A stretch of DNA of 12,894 nt from Candidatus Omnitrophota bacterium (GTDB taxonomy: Bacteria > Omnitrophota > Gorgyraeia > Zapsychrales > Zapsychraceae): the NCBI GenBank assembly GCA_029567025.1, contig JAKQLT010000041.1, forward strand, positions 1-12,894, given 5' to 3'. Below, in pieces: positions 6,819-12,894 of this stretch. The position numbers were made by a program, and so were the translations under genes. The stretch's first letter is position 1; each line of letters starts with the position of its first letter. The notes under the pieces were generated by a model. The model searched no databases. It was given only the letters and a program-made list of their open reading frames with translations, and was not told the origin of the DNA.

Positions 6819-7739
6819 TTAAATCTCCGGCAATTTAAATGTAATGTTTTTTTCCGGGTCCGAATAACAATGAATATTTACATCTAAATAAGTTTCCTCA
6901 ATGCGCTTAACAATATCTTCAACGACAAAACGCGGAACCGACGCGCCAGAAGTAATCCCGACGCATTTCTTATTTTCTAATATATCCACATCAAAGTCAT
7001 CCACAGAATCAACAATAATACTTTTAACGCCGCATTGTTCACCAATTTCCCTAAGGCGATTACTGTTAGAACTGTTTTTTGACCCGCAAACAATAATGAA
7101 ATCACATTTTTTCGCTAATTCTTTTACCGCATCCTGGCGATTTTGTGTCGCATAACAAAGATCGGACGATCCCGACAATACTAATTTCGGATATTTTTTC
7201 CTTAATTTTTCAATAATATATTTTGTTTCATCAACAGACAATGTTGTTTGCGTGATAACACCAACTGAAGAATCACAAGGGAAAGAAAGAGCCGCAATAT
7301 CCTTTTCCGTTTCAACAATCGAAAGCAATTCTTTTTGAACATACCCTGCCGTTCCAATGACTTCCTGATGATTTTTATGGCCAACTAAAATAACCGGAAT
7401 ATTTTTTTGAGAATATTTTACCGCCTCCCGATGAACTTTCGCAACCAAAGGGCACGTCGCATCAATAATTGCTAAATTTCTTTTTTGGGCTTCTTGAACA
7501 ATGGACGGAGGCACGCCATGCGCGCTAAAGACAATGTGTTTTCCAGATGGAACATCGGCCAAACTCTCCACAAAAATAACACCACGCTTTTTAAAATCAT
7601 TAACGACATGCGTATTATGAACAATATCGTGATAAACATAAACAGGCGCGCCGTATTTTTCCAACATTTTTTCTACGATAGTAACCGCAAAAGAAACGCC
7701 GCCGCAAAATCCTTGTGTTTTTGCTAAATAAATTTCCAT
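6819..7739 (-). CDS. ispH: 4-hydroxy-3-methylbut-2-enyl diphosphate reductase IspH
   Basis: IspH (LytB) is a [4Fe-4S] enzyme that reduces HMBPP to IPP and DMAPP, the last MEP-pathway step. I start it at the ATG at 7739 (306 residues) because this puts the first cluster Cys at position 12 ('GFCGGV'), as in E. coli IspH. The second Cys falls at 96 ('DATCPLV') and the catalytic Glu at 126 ('HKNHQEV'); the third ligand is C195 ('SDLCYATQNRQ'). An earlier in-frame ATG at 7802 would add 21 residues unlike the family, and a TACAAT promoter-like hexamer lies inside that extension. 'AHGVPP' and 'SGASVP' are further family signatures. It heads the minus-strand unit with the PduO-type gene and murB, diverging from ispG. 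Confidence 0.96.
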   Translation of the reverse strand: MEIYLAKTQGFCGGVSFAVTIVEKMLEKYGAPVYVYHDIVHNTHVVNDFKKRGVIFVESLADVPSGKHIVFSAHGVPPSIVQEAQKRNLAIIDATCPLVAKVHREAVKYSQKNIPVILVGHKNHQEVIGTAGYVQKELLSIVETEKDIAALSFPCDSSVGVITQTTLSVDETKYIIEKLRKKYPKLVLSGSSDLCYATQNRQDAVKELAKKCDFIIVCGSKNSSNSNRLREIGEQCGVKSIIVDSVDDFDVDILENKKCVGITSGASVPRFVVEDIVKRIEETYLDVNIHCYSDPEKNITFKLPEI

Positions 7740-7782
7740 AAAAAAGATTTCATCTTGATTTTTAATTCTATTTCCCTTAATA

Positions 7783-7788
7783 TTGTAG
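7783..7788 (-). promoter_or_regulatory. Candidate -10 element for ispH
   Basis: On the minus strand this reads TACAAT, one base from consensus. It lies 43 bases before the preferred ispH ATG, giving a leader of roughly 35-40 bases. No convincing -35 hexamer is present at 16-18 bases, so this is tentative. Confidence 0.3.
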
Positions 7789-7841
7789 ACGCATTTTAGC
7801 ATGAATCTTTTTTTAGTAAATCAAAAATACTTTTAACCCCT

Positions 7842-9062
7842 ATGATAAAAAATCGCCGTCACACCTTAAGCGTCAAAATTGGAAATATTTTTGTAGGAAG
7901 GGGGCATCCTATTGTTATTCAATCGATGACGAACACTCCGACGGAAAATATTCCGGCGACCATAAAACAAATTAAAGAACTCATCCGTGCTGGATCTGAA
8001 ATGGTGCGCATCACTATCAAAGACGCAAAAGCGGCCGAAGCCGCCATCATAATCATTCAAAAACTACGACAACAAAAAATTCCAACACCAATGATCGGAG
8101 ATTTTCATTATAATGGGCATATTTTACTTCAACAATTTCCTTTGTTAGCTCAACTTCTCGATAAATATCGGATAAACCCTGGGAATGTCGGTAAAGGACA
8201 TCAGCGCGAAGATAATTTTTCTTCCATTATAAAAATCGCTATTAAATACAATAAGCCTGTTCGTATTGGCGTCAATGGAGGCTCGCTCGATGAAGAGCTT
8301 TTTCTAAAACTCAAAAAAAAATATTCAAAAAAGAAAAATTTCAAAGATCTTAAATCTATTTGGCACGAAGCTCTTATTGAAAGCGCGTTACAAAGCGCCC
8401 AATATGCCGAAAAACTTGGACTTGCTCAAAATAAAATCATCTTAAGCGTCAAAACTTCTGACCTGCAAGATTTAATCACCGTTAATGAAAAGCTGGCAAA
8501 ACGATGCTTATATCCGTTTCATTTAGGATTGACGGAGGCAGGAAGCGGTGTCGAAGGCATAAGCGCTTCCGCGTCCGCTTTAGGAATTTTGTTGCAACAA
8601 GGCATTGGCGACACTATTCGTGTTTCTTTGACGCCGCAACCAAAAGTTTCGCGCGCCCGTGAAGTGGAAGTTTGCCGCGCCGTTGTTCAGTCCTTGGGGT
8701 TCCGTCATTTTTCCCCTAAAGTTACCAGTTGTCCGGGATGCGGACGGACAAAAAGCGATAAATTTATCTCGCTTACTGAGAATGTAAAATTTTATATCAA
8801 AAAAAATATGCCAAAATGGCAAAAAAAATTTCCTGGCGTTGAAAAAATGCGCGTCGCGATAATGGGATGTATCGTTAATGGTCCTGGGGAAAGCAAGCAC
8901 GCGGATATTGGCATCAGCTTACCTGGATCATCCGATAAAGGGGAGGCGCTTGTCTTTACAAAAGGCACTTTGCTTGCCCAAATTCAGCAAAAAAATCTAA
9001 AAAAACAATTCTTACGACTTCTTGAGAAATACATAAAAAAAACATTTTCAAATGAAAATTAA
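7842..9062 (+). CDS. ispG: 4-hydroxy-3-methylbut-2-enyl diphosphate synthase IspG
   Basis: IspG (GcpE) converts MEcPP to HMBPP using a [4Fe-4S] cluster, the step just before IspH. The 406 residues show 'PIVIQSMTNTPT', 'RINPGNVG', 'RIGVNGGSL', 'FHLGLTEAG' and 'GIGDTIRVSLTP', then the cluster ligands 'CPGCGR' and 'GCIVNGPGE'. The longer loop after 'GGSLDEEL' and the 'ASASALGILLQQGIGDT' wording resemble the approximately 400-residue form I know from Alphaproteobacteria rather than the shorter E. coli enzyme. No Shine-Dalgarno precedes the ATG at 7842. It diverges from ispH across a gap of about 100 bases, so the two terminal MEP genes may share regulation. Its last 11 bases overlap the next gene. 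Confidence 0.97.
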   Translation: MIKNRRHTLSVKIGNIFVGRGHPIVIQSMTNTPTENIPATIKQIKELIRAGSEMVRITIKDAKAAEAAIIIIQKLRQQKIPTPMIGDFHYNGHILLQQFPLLAQLLDKYRINPGNVGKGHQREDNFSSIIKIAIKYNKPVRIGVNGGSLDEELFLKLKKKYSKKKNFKDLKSIWHEALIESALQSAQYAEKLGLAQNKIILSVKTSDLQDLITVNEKLAKRCLYPFHLGLTEAGSGVEGISASASALGILLQQGIGDTIRVSLTPQPKVSRAREVEVCRAVVQSLGFRHFSPKVTSCPGCGRTKSDKFISLTENVKFYIKKNMPKWQKKFPGVEKMRVAIMGCIVNGPGESKHADIGISLPGSSDKGEALVFTKGTLLAQIQQKNLKKQFLRLLEKYIKKTFSNEN

Positions 9063-9672
9063 ACAAACCGAATTTGTTATTATAGACACCGAAACAACTG
9101 GTTTATCCGCTACTAATGGCGATAGGATGGTTGAAATTGCGGCGGTAAAAATTAGAAACGGGGAAATCTCCGAACGTTTCGAATCATTAATCAATCCTGA
9201 AAGATCTGTCCCTGAAGGCGCGCAAAATATTCACAAGATTACAAAAGAAATGTTAAAAAATGCGCCTAAAGCAGAAAAAATTCTTCCGGATGTTCTTCAT
9301 TTTATTGGAGGGGCTTGTGTCGTCGGACACAATATCAAATTTGACCTGGATTTTTTATGTTATCAGCTCTCACTCATCCGGCGAAAACTAAAAAATGAAA
9401 CGCCAGCCATCGACACCTTAAAAATGGCAAAATATTTTTTACCTCATTTAAGCAATTATTCATTATCTTCCGTGGCTTTATCCTTCGGCATTAAAATAAA
9501 AGAAAACCACCGCGCTTTAGCCGACGCAGAACTGACCGCTCAAATTTTTATCCGATTTTTAGATATGGCAGAGGAACAAAAGATGGGCACTTTCCAAAAA
9601 TTATTCGAAAAATTTAATATCCCGAAACCGAATTTTAAAATCAACCTTCAAGGGCAAGAAATTCTTTTTTAA
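9052..9672 (+). CDS. DnaQ-family 3'-5' exonuclease (DEDDh), epsilon-like
   Basis: The 206 residues carry all five DEDDh catalytic positions: D12 and E14 ('IIDTETTG'), D98 ('GHNIKFDLDF'), H153 and D158 ('HRALADA'). Such domains remove mismatched 3' nucleotides as the proofreading subunit of DNA polymerase III, or act as stand-alone DNA/RNA exonucleases. The last 40 residues ('KFNIPKP ... GQEILF') extend past the catalytic core and could be a partner-binding tail. This is inference. The ATG lies inside the ispG end (11-base overlap, different frame), implying translational coupling to ispG although the functions are unrelated. The gene is convergent with the PHP phosphatase, and the 27-base gap has no clear terminator hairpin. 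Whether it is the main replicative proofreader cannot be told from this window. Confidence 0.9.
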   Translation: MKIKQTEFVIIDTETTGLSATNGDRMVEIAAVKIRNGEISERFESLINPERSVPEGAQNIHKITKEMLKNAPKAEKILPDVLHFIGGACVVGHNIKFDLDFLCYQLSLIRRKLKNETPAIDTLKMAKYFLPHLSNYSLSSVALSFGIKIKENHRALADAELTAQIFIRFLDMAEEQKMGTFQKLFEKFNIPKPNFKINLQGQEILF

Positions 9673-9699
9673 TCTTTCTCATCAAAAAAATCCGAAAAG

Positions 9700-10512
9700 C
9701 TAAAAATTTATTTTCTTTTCTATTTTACGATTTTTAAAAGTAAGATATTGTTTATAGCCGGCCTTTTTAGCCCACAAAAACGCTTTGTCAAAATCCATTC
9801 CGACATGCTGGGGCTCATGCGCGTCTGATCCAAAAACAATAGGAACGCCTTCTTGACAATAAATTTTTAAATCAGAAAGGGCAGGATAAATTTCCTTAAC
9901 CGGTTTTCGTAGGCCTGAAGAATTAATCTCAATGGCGACGCCGCATTCTTTAAAAACACGCGCGGTTTTACGAATCTCTTTGGATAAATCAGTCGTCGCG
10001 CGATCGCCAAATTTTTTTAATAAATCCACATGCGCCATAACATCAAACATCTTTGACTGTGCTGCTTTACGTAAAAGTTCATGATAAACGCGGTAAATGT
10101 GATTTACGTCTTTATTGTCCCATTTAGGCCGTTCATCCGGATTATCAAACGCCCATTCGTTGATAAAATGCACTGATCCGATAATATAGTCAAACGGATG
10201 TTGCCCAAGAAGTTGTTTTGTCTTTTGCTCATACCCGGCCATAAAATCCGCCTCAATACCCATTTTAATAACAATCTCTTTCGCATATTTCTTCTGCAAA
10301 CGTTCAATAAGCCCAATATATTCTGGATATTGCTTAAGACTCATTGTTACCGTCGGATCAACATGGGAAACAAAAGGAGCATGGTCAGAGAATCCAATTT
10401 CTTCAAGACCGATATCAATCGCGTGCTCGATGTAATCATCTGGCGCGCCATCAGCATGTCCGCATAAATACGTGTGCATATGATAATCACAAAGGATAGG
10501 CATATTCTTCAT
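9700..10512 (-). CDS. hisK: PHP-family histidinol-phosphatase (HisK/HisJ type)
   Basis: The 270 residues match the PHP metal-dependent phosphatase group that hydrolyses L-histidinol phosphate in histidine synthesis. Metal-binding motifs appear in order: 'DYHMHT' (HxH), 'CGHADG', 'GFSDHAP', 'GIEADF', 'IGSVHF', 'AHVDLLKKFG' and 'GSDAHEP'. 'WDNKDVNHIY' and 'INSSGLRKP' fit the HisK subgroup in particular. No other his gene is in view, so a different phosphoester substrate is possible. Two in-frame ATGs (10512 and 10503) are three codons apart; neither has a clear Shine-Dalgarno. A TATAAT only six bases before the first would make the transcript leaderless or nearly so. The gene diverges from folE and converges on the exonuclease gene. 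Confidence 0.88.
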   Translation of the reverse strand: MKNMPILCDYHMHTYLCGHADGAPDDYIEHAIDIGLEEIGFSDHAPFVSHVDPTVTMSLKQYPEYIGLIERLQKKYAKEIVIKMGIEADFMAGYEQKTKQLLGQHPFDYIIGSVHFINEWAFDNPDERPKWDNKDVNHIYRVYHELLRKAAQSKMFDVMAHVDLLKKFGDRATTDLSKEIRKTARVFKECGVAIEINSSGLRKPVKEIYPALSDLKIYCQEGVPIVFGSDAHEPQHVGMDFDKAFLWAKKAGYKQYLTFKNRKIEKKINF

Positions 10513-10518
10513 AATAAA

Positions 10519-10524
10519 ATTATA
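10519..10524 (-). promoter_or_regulatory. Perfect -10 hexamer for the PHP phosphatase gene
   Basis: The minus strand reads TATAAT, followed by six bases and the ATG at 10512. Transcription starting about seven bases downstream would begin at or beside the start codon. The -35 region is poor, and the AT-rich context makes a chance hit possible. Confidence 0.4.
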
Positions 10525-10574
10525 TTAACAAAATAAAAAATATTTTCGATAGAAATCTTTAAAGTTTCTCTTAT

Positions 10575-10603
10575 TTGACATGATAAAAACTCTGTGTTAT
10601 TAT
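10575..10603 (+). promoter_or_regulatory. Near-consensus sigma-70-type promoter of folE
   Basis: TTGACA (10575-10580, perfect -35) is followed by exactly 17 bases and TATTAT (10598-10603, one base from consensus). Transcription should start near 10610, giving a leader of about 25 bases before the folE ATG at 10636. It is the strongest promoter in the window. Confidence 0.8.
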
Positions 10604-10635
10604 CCCAACCGTTGTTCGAAAAGAAAGAAGAACTT

Positions 10636-11175
10636 ATGGAAAATTTTTATAAAGAACTTATTCAATCCATTGGAGAAAATATTCATCGCGAAGGGCTTAA
10701 AGATACGCCCAAACGTGCGGCCGAAGCGTTTAAATATCTTACAAAAGGCTATCACGAAAATATTGATGACATTGTCAATAAAGCTATTTTTGAATCAGAC
10801 AACGATGAAATGGTTATTGTGAAAGATATCGAACTTTATTCTCTATGCGAACATCATTTACTGCCGTTTTTTGGAAAATGCCATGTGGGATATTTACCGA
10901 ACGGGAAAATTCTTGGCCTTTCGAAAATTTCACGAATTGTTGATATTTTTGCGCGACGCTTACAGGTTCAAGAGAATCTGACCAAACAAATCGCTGAAAC
11001 CATTCAGAAATATACCAATGCCCAAGGCGTTGGAGTCGTCATCGAAGCCCGCCATTTATGCACCATGATGCGCGGCGTTGAGAAACAAAATTCCGTAATG
11101 AAAACCTCTTATATGCTTGGAGCTTTTCGAAAAAATATCTCAACCCGATCTGAATTTTTAACTCTTATTAGTTAA
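10636..11175 (+). CDS. folE: GTP cyclohydrolase I FolE
   Basis: FolE opens GTP to form 7,8-dihydroneopterin triphosphate, the first step of folate (and, in many bacteria, queuosine) synthesis, as a zinc-dependent decamer. I start it at ATG 10636 (179 residues). An upstream GTG at 10594 lies within the promoter and would precede the transcript start. Zinc ligands are in 'CEHHLLPF' (C71, H74) and 'ARHLCTMMRG' (C142). Other signatures are 'DTPKRAAEAF', 'LSKISRIVDIFARRLQVQE' and 'GVGVVIEARH'. Length is normal for a type I enzyme without an N-terminal extension. AAGAAAGAAG upstream is only a weak ribosome binding site. fxsA follows four bases after the stop, so the two are probably cotranscribed. 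Confidence 0.97.
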   Translation: MENFYKELIQSIGENIHREGLKDTPKRAAEAFKYLTKGYHENIDDIVNKAIFESDNDEMVIVKDIELYSLCEHHLLPFFGKCHVGYLPNGKILGLSKISRIVDIFARRLQVQENLTKQIAETIQKYTNAQGVGVVIEARHLCTMMRGVEKQNSVMKTSYMLGAFRKNISTRSEFLTLIS

Positions 11176-11179
11176 TTTT

Positions 11180-11623
11180 ATGATGCTCTCTATCCTTATT
11201 CTTCTTTTTACGATTTTGCCAGCACTTGAGCTTTACGTCCTTATCAAAGTAGGGACAGTCATCGGAGCTCTTAACACCATAGCCATCATTATTATAACAG
11301 GAATTTTAGGAGCCTTCTTAGCCAGACTTCAAGGATTTCTTGTCCTACGTAAAATTCAAGAAAATGTCGCGCAAGGCATTCTGCCGAGCTCTGAACTTTT
11401 AGATGCCGCGCTCATCTTAATAGGAGGATTACTCTTATTAACCCCTGGATTTATAACAGATGTCTTTGGTTTTTGCTTACTTCTCGCGCCCATGCGTCTT
11501 ATCATCAAATTCTTCTTAAAGAAAAGATTAGAAGGAATGATGAAAGAAGGTCAAGCGGTTCACTTCACATGGCATCAGTCTTCTCAAAATAATATTAAAT
11601 ATAAAGATATAGATATTTCTTAA
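11180..11623 (+). CDS. fxsA: FxsA-family (UPF0716) inner-membrane protein
   Basis: The 147 residues match FxsA, a small cytoplasmic-membrane protein; the E. coli member was named for suppressing F-exclusion of phage T7, and its general role is unknown. Hydrophobic segments occupy roughly residues 2-22, 27-50 and 74-100. Family signatures are 'PALELYVLIKVGTVIGAL', 'GAFLARLQGF' and 'LLLLTPGFITDVFGF', followed by a basic stretch ('KKRLEG') and a polar tail. It starts four bases after the folE stop at the first of two adjacent ATGs and has no Shine-Dalgarno, so translation likely depends on coupling to folE. Nothing ties it functionally to folate synthesis. Confidence 0.9.
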   Translation: MMLSILILLFTILPALELYVLIKVGTVIGALNTIAIIIITGILGAFLARLQGFLVLRKIQENVAQGILPSSELLDAALILIGGLLLLTPGFITDVFGFCLLLAPMRLIIKFFLKKRLEGMMKEGQAVHFTWHQSSQNNIKYKDIDIS

Positions 11624-11631
11624 ATTATTTC

Positions 11632-11659
11632 TTGCAAATCAAAAAAGTATTGATAACAT
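11632..11659 (+). promoter_or_regulatory. Candidate promoter of the fab cluster
   Basis: TTGCAA (11632-11637) and TAACAT (11654-11659) are 16 bases apart, each with four or more consensus matches. Transcription would start near 11666, just upstream of the leader hairpin at 11671. It lies in the only gap between fxsA and fabG, where a promoter for fatty-acid genes is expected. Confidence 0.45.
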
Positions 11660-11670
11660 AGTGCTAATTA

Positions 11671-11699
11671 TTAAGGAAGAAATCATCTTTTTGCCTTAA
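11671..11699 (+). promoter_or_regulatory. Inverted repeat in the fabG leader
   Basis: TTAAGG (11671-11676) and CCTTAA (11694-11699) are perfect inverted copies. Shorter AAGA/TCTT pairing lies between them. The element sits after the candidate promoter and about ten bases before the AGGAG ribosome binding site. It could be an operator or an mRNA hairpin. It is not the FapR operator sequence I know. Confidence 0.35.
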
Positions 11700-11720
11700 A
11701 AAAGCAGAAAAGGAGTTAAT

Positions 11721-12461
11721 ATGCAATTAAAAGATCAAGTTGCTTTAATCACAGGCTCCGCACGAGGCATCGGCCGGGCGATTGCTGAAACCTTTGCCAA
11801 AGAAGGCGCCACTGTTATTATTTCTGATATTAATGGGGAAATGGCTGCCAAAACAGCGTCAGAATTTGTCGCTCAAGGATTTAAAGCGGATAGTTTTTCC
11901 TCAAATGTCACAGATTCAAAAAGCGTTGAAGAAATGGTGGACAAAATTCTTGACAAACATAGTCGCATTGATATATTAGTAAACAACGCAGGGATTACAA
12001 AAGATAATTTACTGCTTCGGATGAATGAATCCGACTGGGATGCGGTATTAGACATTAATCTTAAAGGCGTTTTCATCTGCACCAAAACTATTATCAAACA
12101 TATGATGAAAGCCCGAAAAGGAAAAATTATCAATATCGCTTCGATCATTGGCATTGTAGGCAACGCAGGACAAGCAAATTACTCCGCAAGTAAAGCGGGG
12201 ATCATCGGATTTACCAAATCCATCGCAAAAGAATTTGCTTCTCGCAATATTACATCCAACGCTGTGGCTCCGGGATATATACAGTCAGATATGACTGATA
12301 AATTAAATGAAAAAGCTAAAGAAGAAATTTTTAAAACAATTCCCCTGGGAAAGTTAGGAACACCTCAAGATGTTGCTGGCGTTTGTTTGTTCTTAGCATC
12401 TGCAAAAGCGGATTACATCACAGGCCAAGTGATTGTGGTTGATGGGGGAATGGCGATATAA
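11721..12461 (+). CDS. fabG: 3-oxoacyl-[acyl-carrier-protein] reductase FabG
   Basis: FabG reduces 3-oxoacyl-ACP to 3-hydroxyacyl-ACP with NADPH in each cycle of type II fatty-acid synthesis. The 246 residues form a classical short-chain dehydrogenase: cofactor motif 'TGSARGIGRAIA' near residue 11, 'NNAG' followed by 'ITKDNLLLRM', catalytic Ser141 ('NIASIIG'), and Tyr154 and Lys158 ('YSASK'). 'PGYIQSDMTDKL' and the C-terminal 'ITGQVIVVDGGM' are typical FabG wording and separate it from other SDRs. AAAAGGAG five bases before the ATG is a good ribosome binding site. Two stop codons occur in a row (TAATAA). acpP and fabF follow, the standard order for this operon. Confidence 0.97.
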   Translation: MQLKDQVALITGSARGIGRAIAETFAKEGATVIISDINGEMAAKTASEFVAQGFKADSFSSNVTDSKSVEEMVDKILDKHSRIDILVNNAGITKDNLLLRMNESDWDAVLDINLKGVFICTKTIIKHMMKARKGKIINIASIIGIVGNAGQANYSASKAGIIGFTKSIAKEFASRNITSNAVAPGYIQSDMTDKLNEKAKEEIFKTIPLGKLGTPQDVAGVCLFLASAKADYITGQVIVVDGGMAI

Positions 12462-12497
12462 TAAAGAGTTGAAAAAGACGGACGTCAATGTCCACAA

Positions 12498-12504
12498 AAG
12501 GAGG
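12498..12504 (+). promoter_or_regulatory. Strong ribosome binding site of acpP
   Basis: AAGGAGG lies seven bases before the ATG at 12512. It fixes the acpP start and rules out the earlier in-frame ATG at 12488, which would put this site inside the coding region. It is the best Shine-Dalgarno in the window, as expected for an abundant protein. Confidence 0.9.
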
Positions 12505-12511
12505 AAAATAC

Positions 12512-12748
12512 ATGGCAGCTGAAGAAAAAATCAAATCAATTATCGCAGAACAATTAGGAGTGAAAGTTGAAGAAGTAAAACCTGAGTCATCTTTTATTGA
12601 TGATCTTGGAGCAGATTCTTTAGATACTGTTGAACTTATCATGGCTCTTGAAGAAGAATTTGGCATTGAAATTCCCGATGAAGATGCTGAAAAAATGCAA
12701 ACAGTTGGCGATGCCATCAAATATATCAATGAAAAAGGCACAAAGTAA
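12512..12748 (+). CDS. acpP: Acyl carrier protein AcpP
   Basis: ACP carries growing acyl chains as thioesters on a 4'-phosphopantetheine arm. From ATG 12512 it is 78 residues, strongly acidic, with the attachment serine Ser36 in 'LGADSLDTVEL' and the family pattern 'EEKIKSIIAEQLGV ... DAEKMQTVGDAIKYI'. Start choice rests on the Shine-Dalgarno at 12498-12504 and on alignment with the E. coli protein, whose serine is at nearly the same place. It lies 50 bases after fabG and about 105 bases before fabF. A hairpin in the latter gap may let ACP be made in excess of FabF. Confidence 0.97.
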   Translation: MAAEEKIKSIIAEQLGVKVEEVKPESSFIDDLGADSLDTVELIMALEEEFGIEIPDEDAEKMQTVGDAIKYINEKGTK

Positions 12749-12789
12749 CTCGCCTCTCATTAAAATCATCTTCATGTTTTAAATACAGG

Positions 12790-12814
12790 TGCCTCGGTTA
12801 TTCATGCCGAGGCA
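12790..12814 (+). terminator. Hairpin between acpP and fabF, possible partial terminator
   Basis: TGCCTCGG (12790-12797) pairs perfectly with CCGAGGCA (12807-12814) around a nine-base loop. The following bases (TTCCTATTATTA) are T-rich but not a T run. This suggests an attenuator or mRNA-stabilising hairpin rather than a full stop, in keeping with higher expression of acpP than fabF. Confidence 0.55.
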
Positions 12815-12853
12815 TTCCTATTATTAACTCACATTAATTATGGGATATCATTT

Positions 12854-12894
12854 ATGACAAAAAGACGAGTTGTTATAACAGGATTAGGCGTTGT
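12854..12894 (+). CDS. fabF: 3-oxoacyl-ACP synthase II FabF (3' partial, first 13 codons)
   Basis: Only the start is in the window. ATG 12854 opens MTKRRVVITGLGV, the typical N-terminus of FabF/KAS II condensing enzymes, which extend acyl-ACP with malonyl-ACP. Its position after fabG and acpP strongly supports this. No clear Shine-Dalgarno is visible just upstream. The catalytic Cys-His-His residues lie beyond the window edge and could not be checked. Confidence 0.88.
   Translation, partial: MTKRRVVITGLGV

Noticed and set aside
7740..7802. Longer IspH starting at ATG 7802
   Set aside because: It adds 21 residues before the conserved start; the start at 7739 places Cys12 and Cys96 exactly where the E. 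coli enzyme has them.
8580..8900. Minus-strand open frame of 106 codons under ispG
   Set aside because: It lies opposite the IspG cluster-binding region and has no family features; it is a by-product of codon use on the coding strand.
9673..9699. Bidirectional terminator between the exonuclease and phosphatase genes
   Set aside because: The gap has A-rich and T-rich runs but no stem that could form a terminator hairpin.
10594..10635. Longer FolE starting at GTG 10594
   Set aside because: The GTG lies between the -35 and -10 elements of a near-consensus promoter, so it would not be on the transcript; the extra 14 residues do not resemble FolE.
12488..12511. Longer ACP starting at ATG 12488
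   Set aside because: The strong AAGGAGG at 12498-12504 would be inside the coding region; the start at 12512 gives a standard-length ACP.
12418..12741. Minus-strand open frame spanning the fabG end and acpP
   Set aside because: It is antisense to two certain genes and has no features of its own.

Overview
The window is an AT-rich bacterial chromosome segment with closely packed housekeeping genes on both strands and one very large lineage-specific gene. The best clue to the source is the 1460-residue protein at 815-5197. Its N-terminal module, its 'DPAM' motif and its C-terminal 'GGID ... PVIIN' ending match, from memory, the very large uncharacterised proteins of Omnitrophota (formerly candidate phylum OP3). 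I cannot confirm this without a search. MurB, FabG/ACP/FabF and both terminal MEP-pathway enzymes show a bacterium that makes peptidoglycan, makes fatty acids by type II synthesis and makes isoprenoids by the MEP route.

Layout. (1) 3-668: the 3' end of a NifU-type Fe-S scaffold gene, then a separate Nfu (NifU C-terminal domain) gene, closed by a strong intrinsic terminator at 708-740. (2) 815-5197: the giant protein, with a signal-like N-terminus, a lineage-specific N-terminal module, a possible PI3K/HipA-like kinase fold and two GHKL-type ATPase domains, the second resembling RsbT. Its 5' part carries two blocks of heptanucleotide tandem repeats and a GC-rich terminator-like hairpin. (3) 5198-5375: a convergent intergenic region with an 81-bp inverted repeat. 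(4) 7739 down to 5376, minus strand: a tight ispH - PduO-type cobalamin adenosyltransferase - murB unit. (5) 7842-9672, plus strand: ispG overlapping a DnaQ-family exonuclease gene. (6) 10512 down to 9700, minus strand: a PHP-family histidinol-phosphatase. (7) 10575-11623: folE, with a near-consensus promoter, followed by fxsA. (8) 11632-12894: fabG, acpP and the start of fabF.

Functional links. NifU and Nfu build and carry Fe-S clusters, and the nearby divergent ispG/ispH pair encodes two [4Fe-4S] enzymes that catalyse the last two MEP steps. FabG, ACP and FabF form the elongation core of fatty-acid synthesis. FolE starts folate/pterin synthesis. The giant protein has no obvious link to its neighbours and is the part of the window most likely to be new biology. 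No tRNA, rRNA, CRISPR array or insertion sequence was seen, and no gene-free stretch exceeds about 180 bases.
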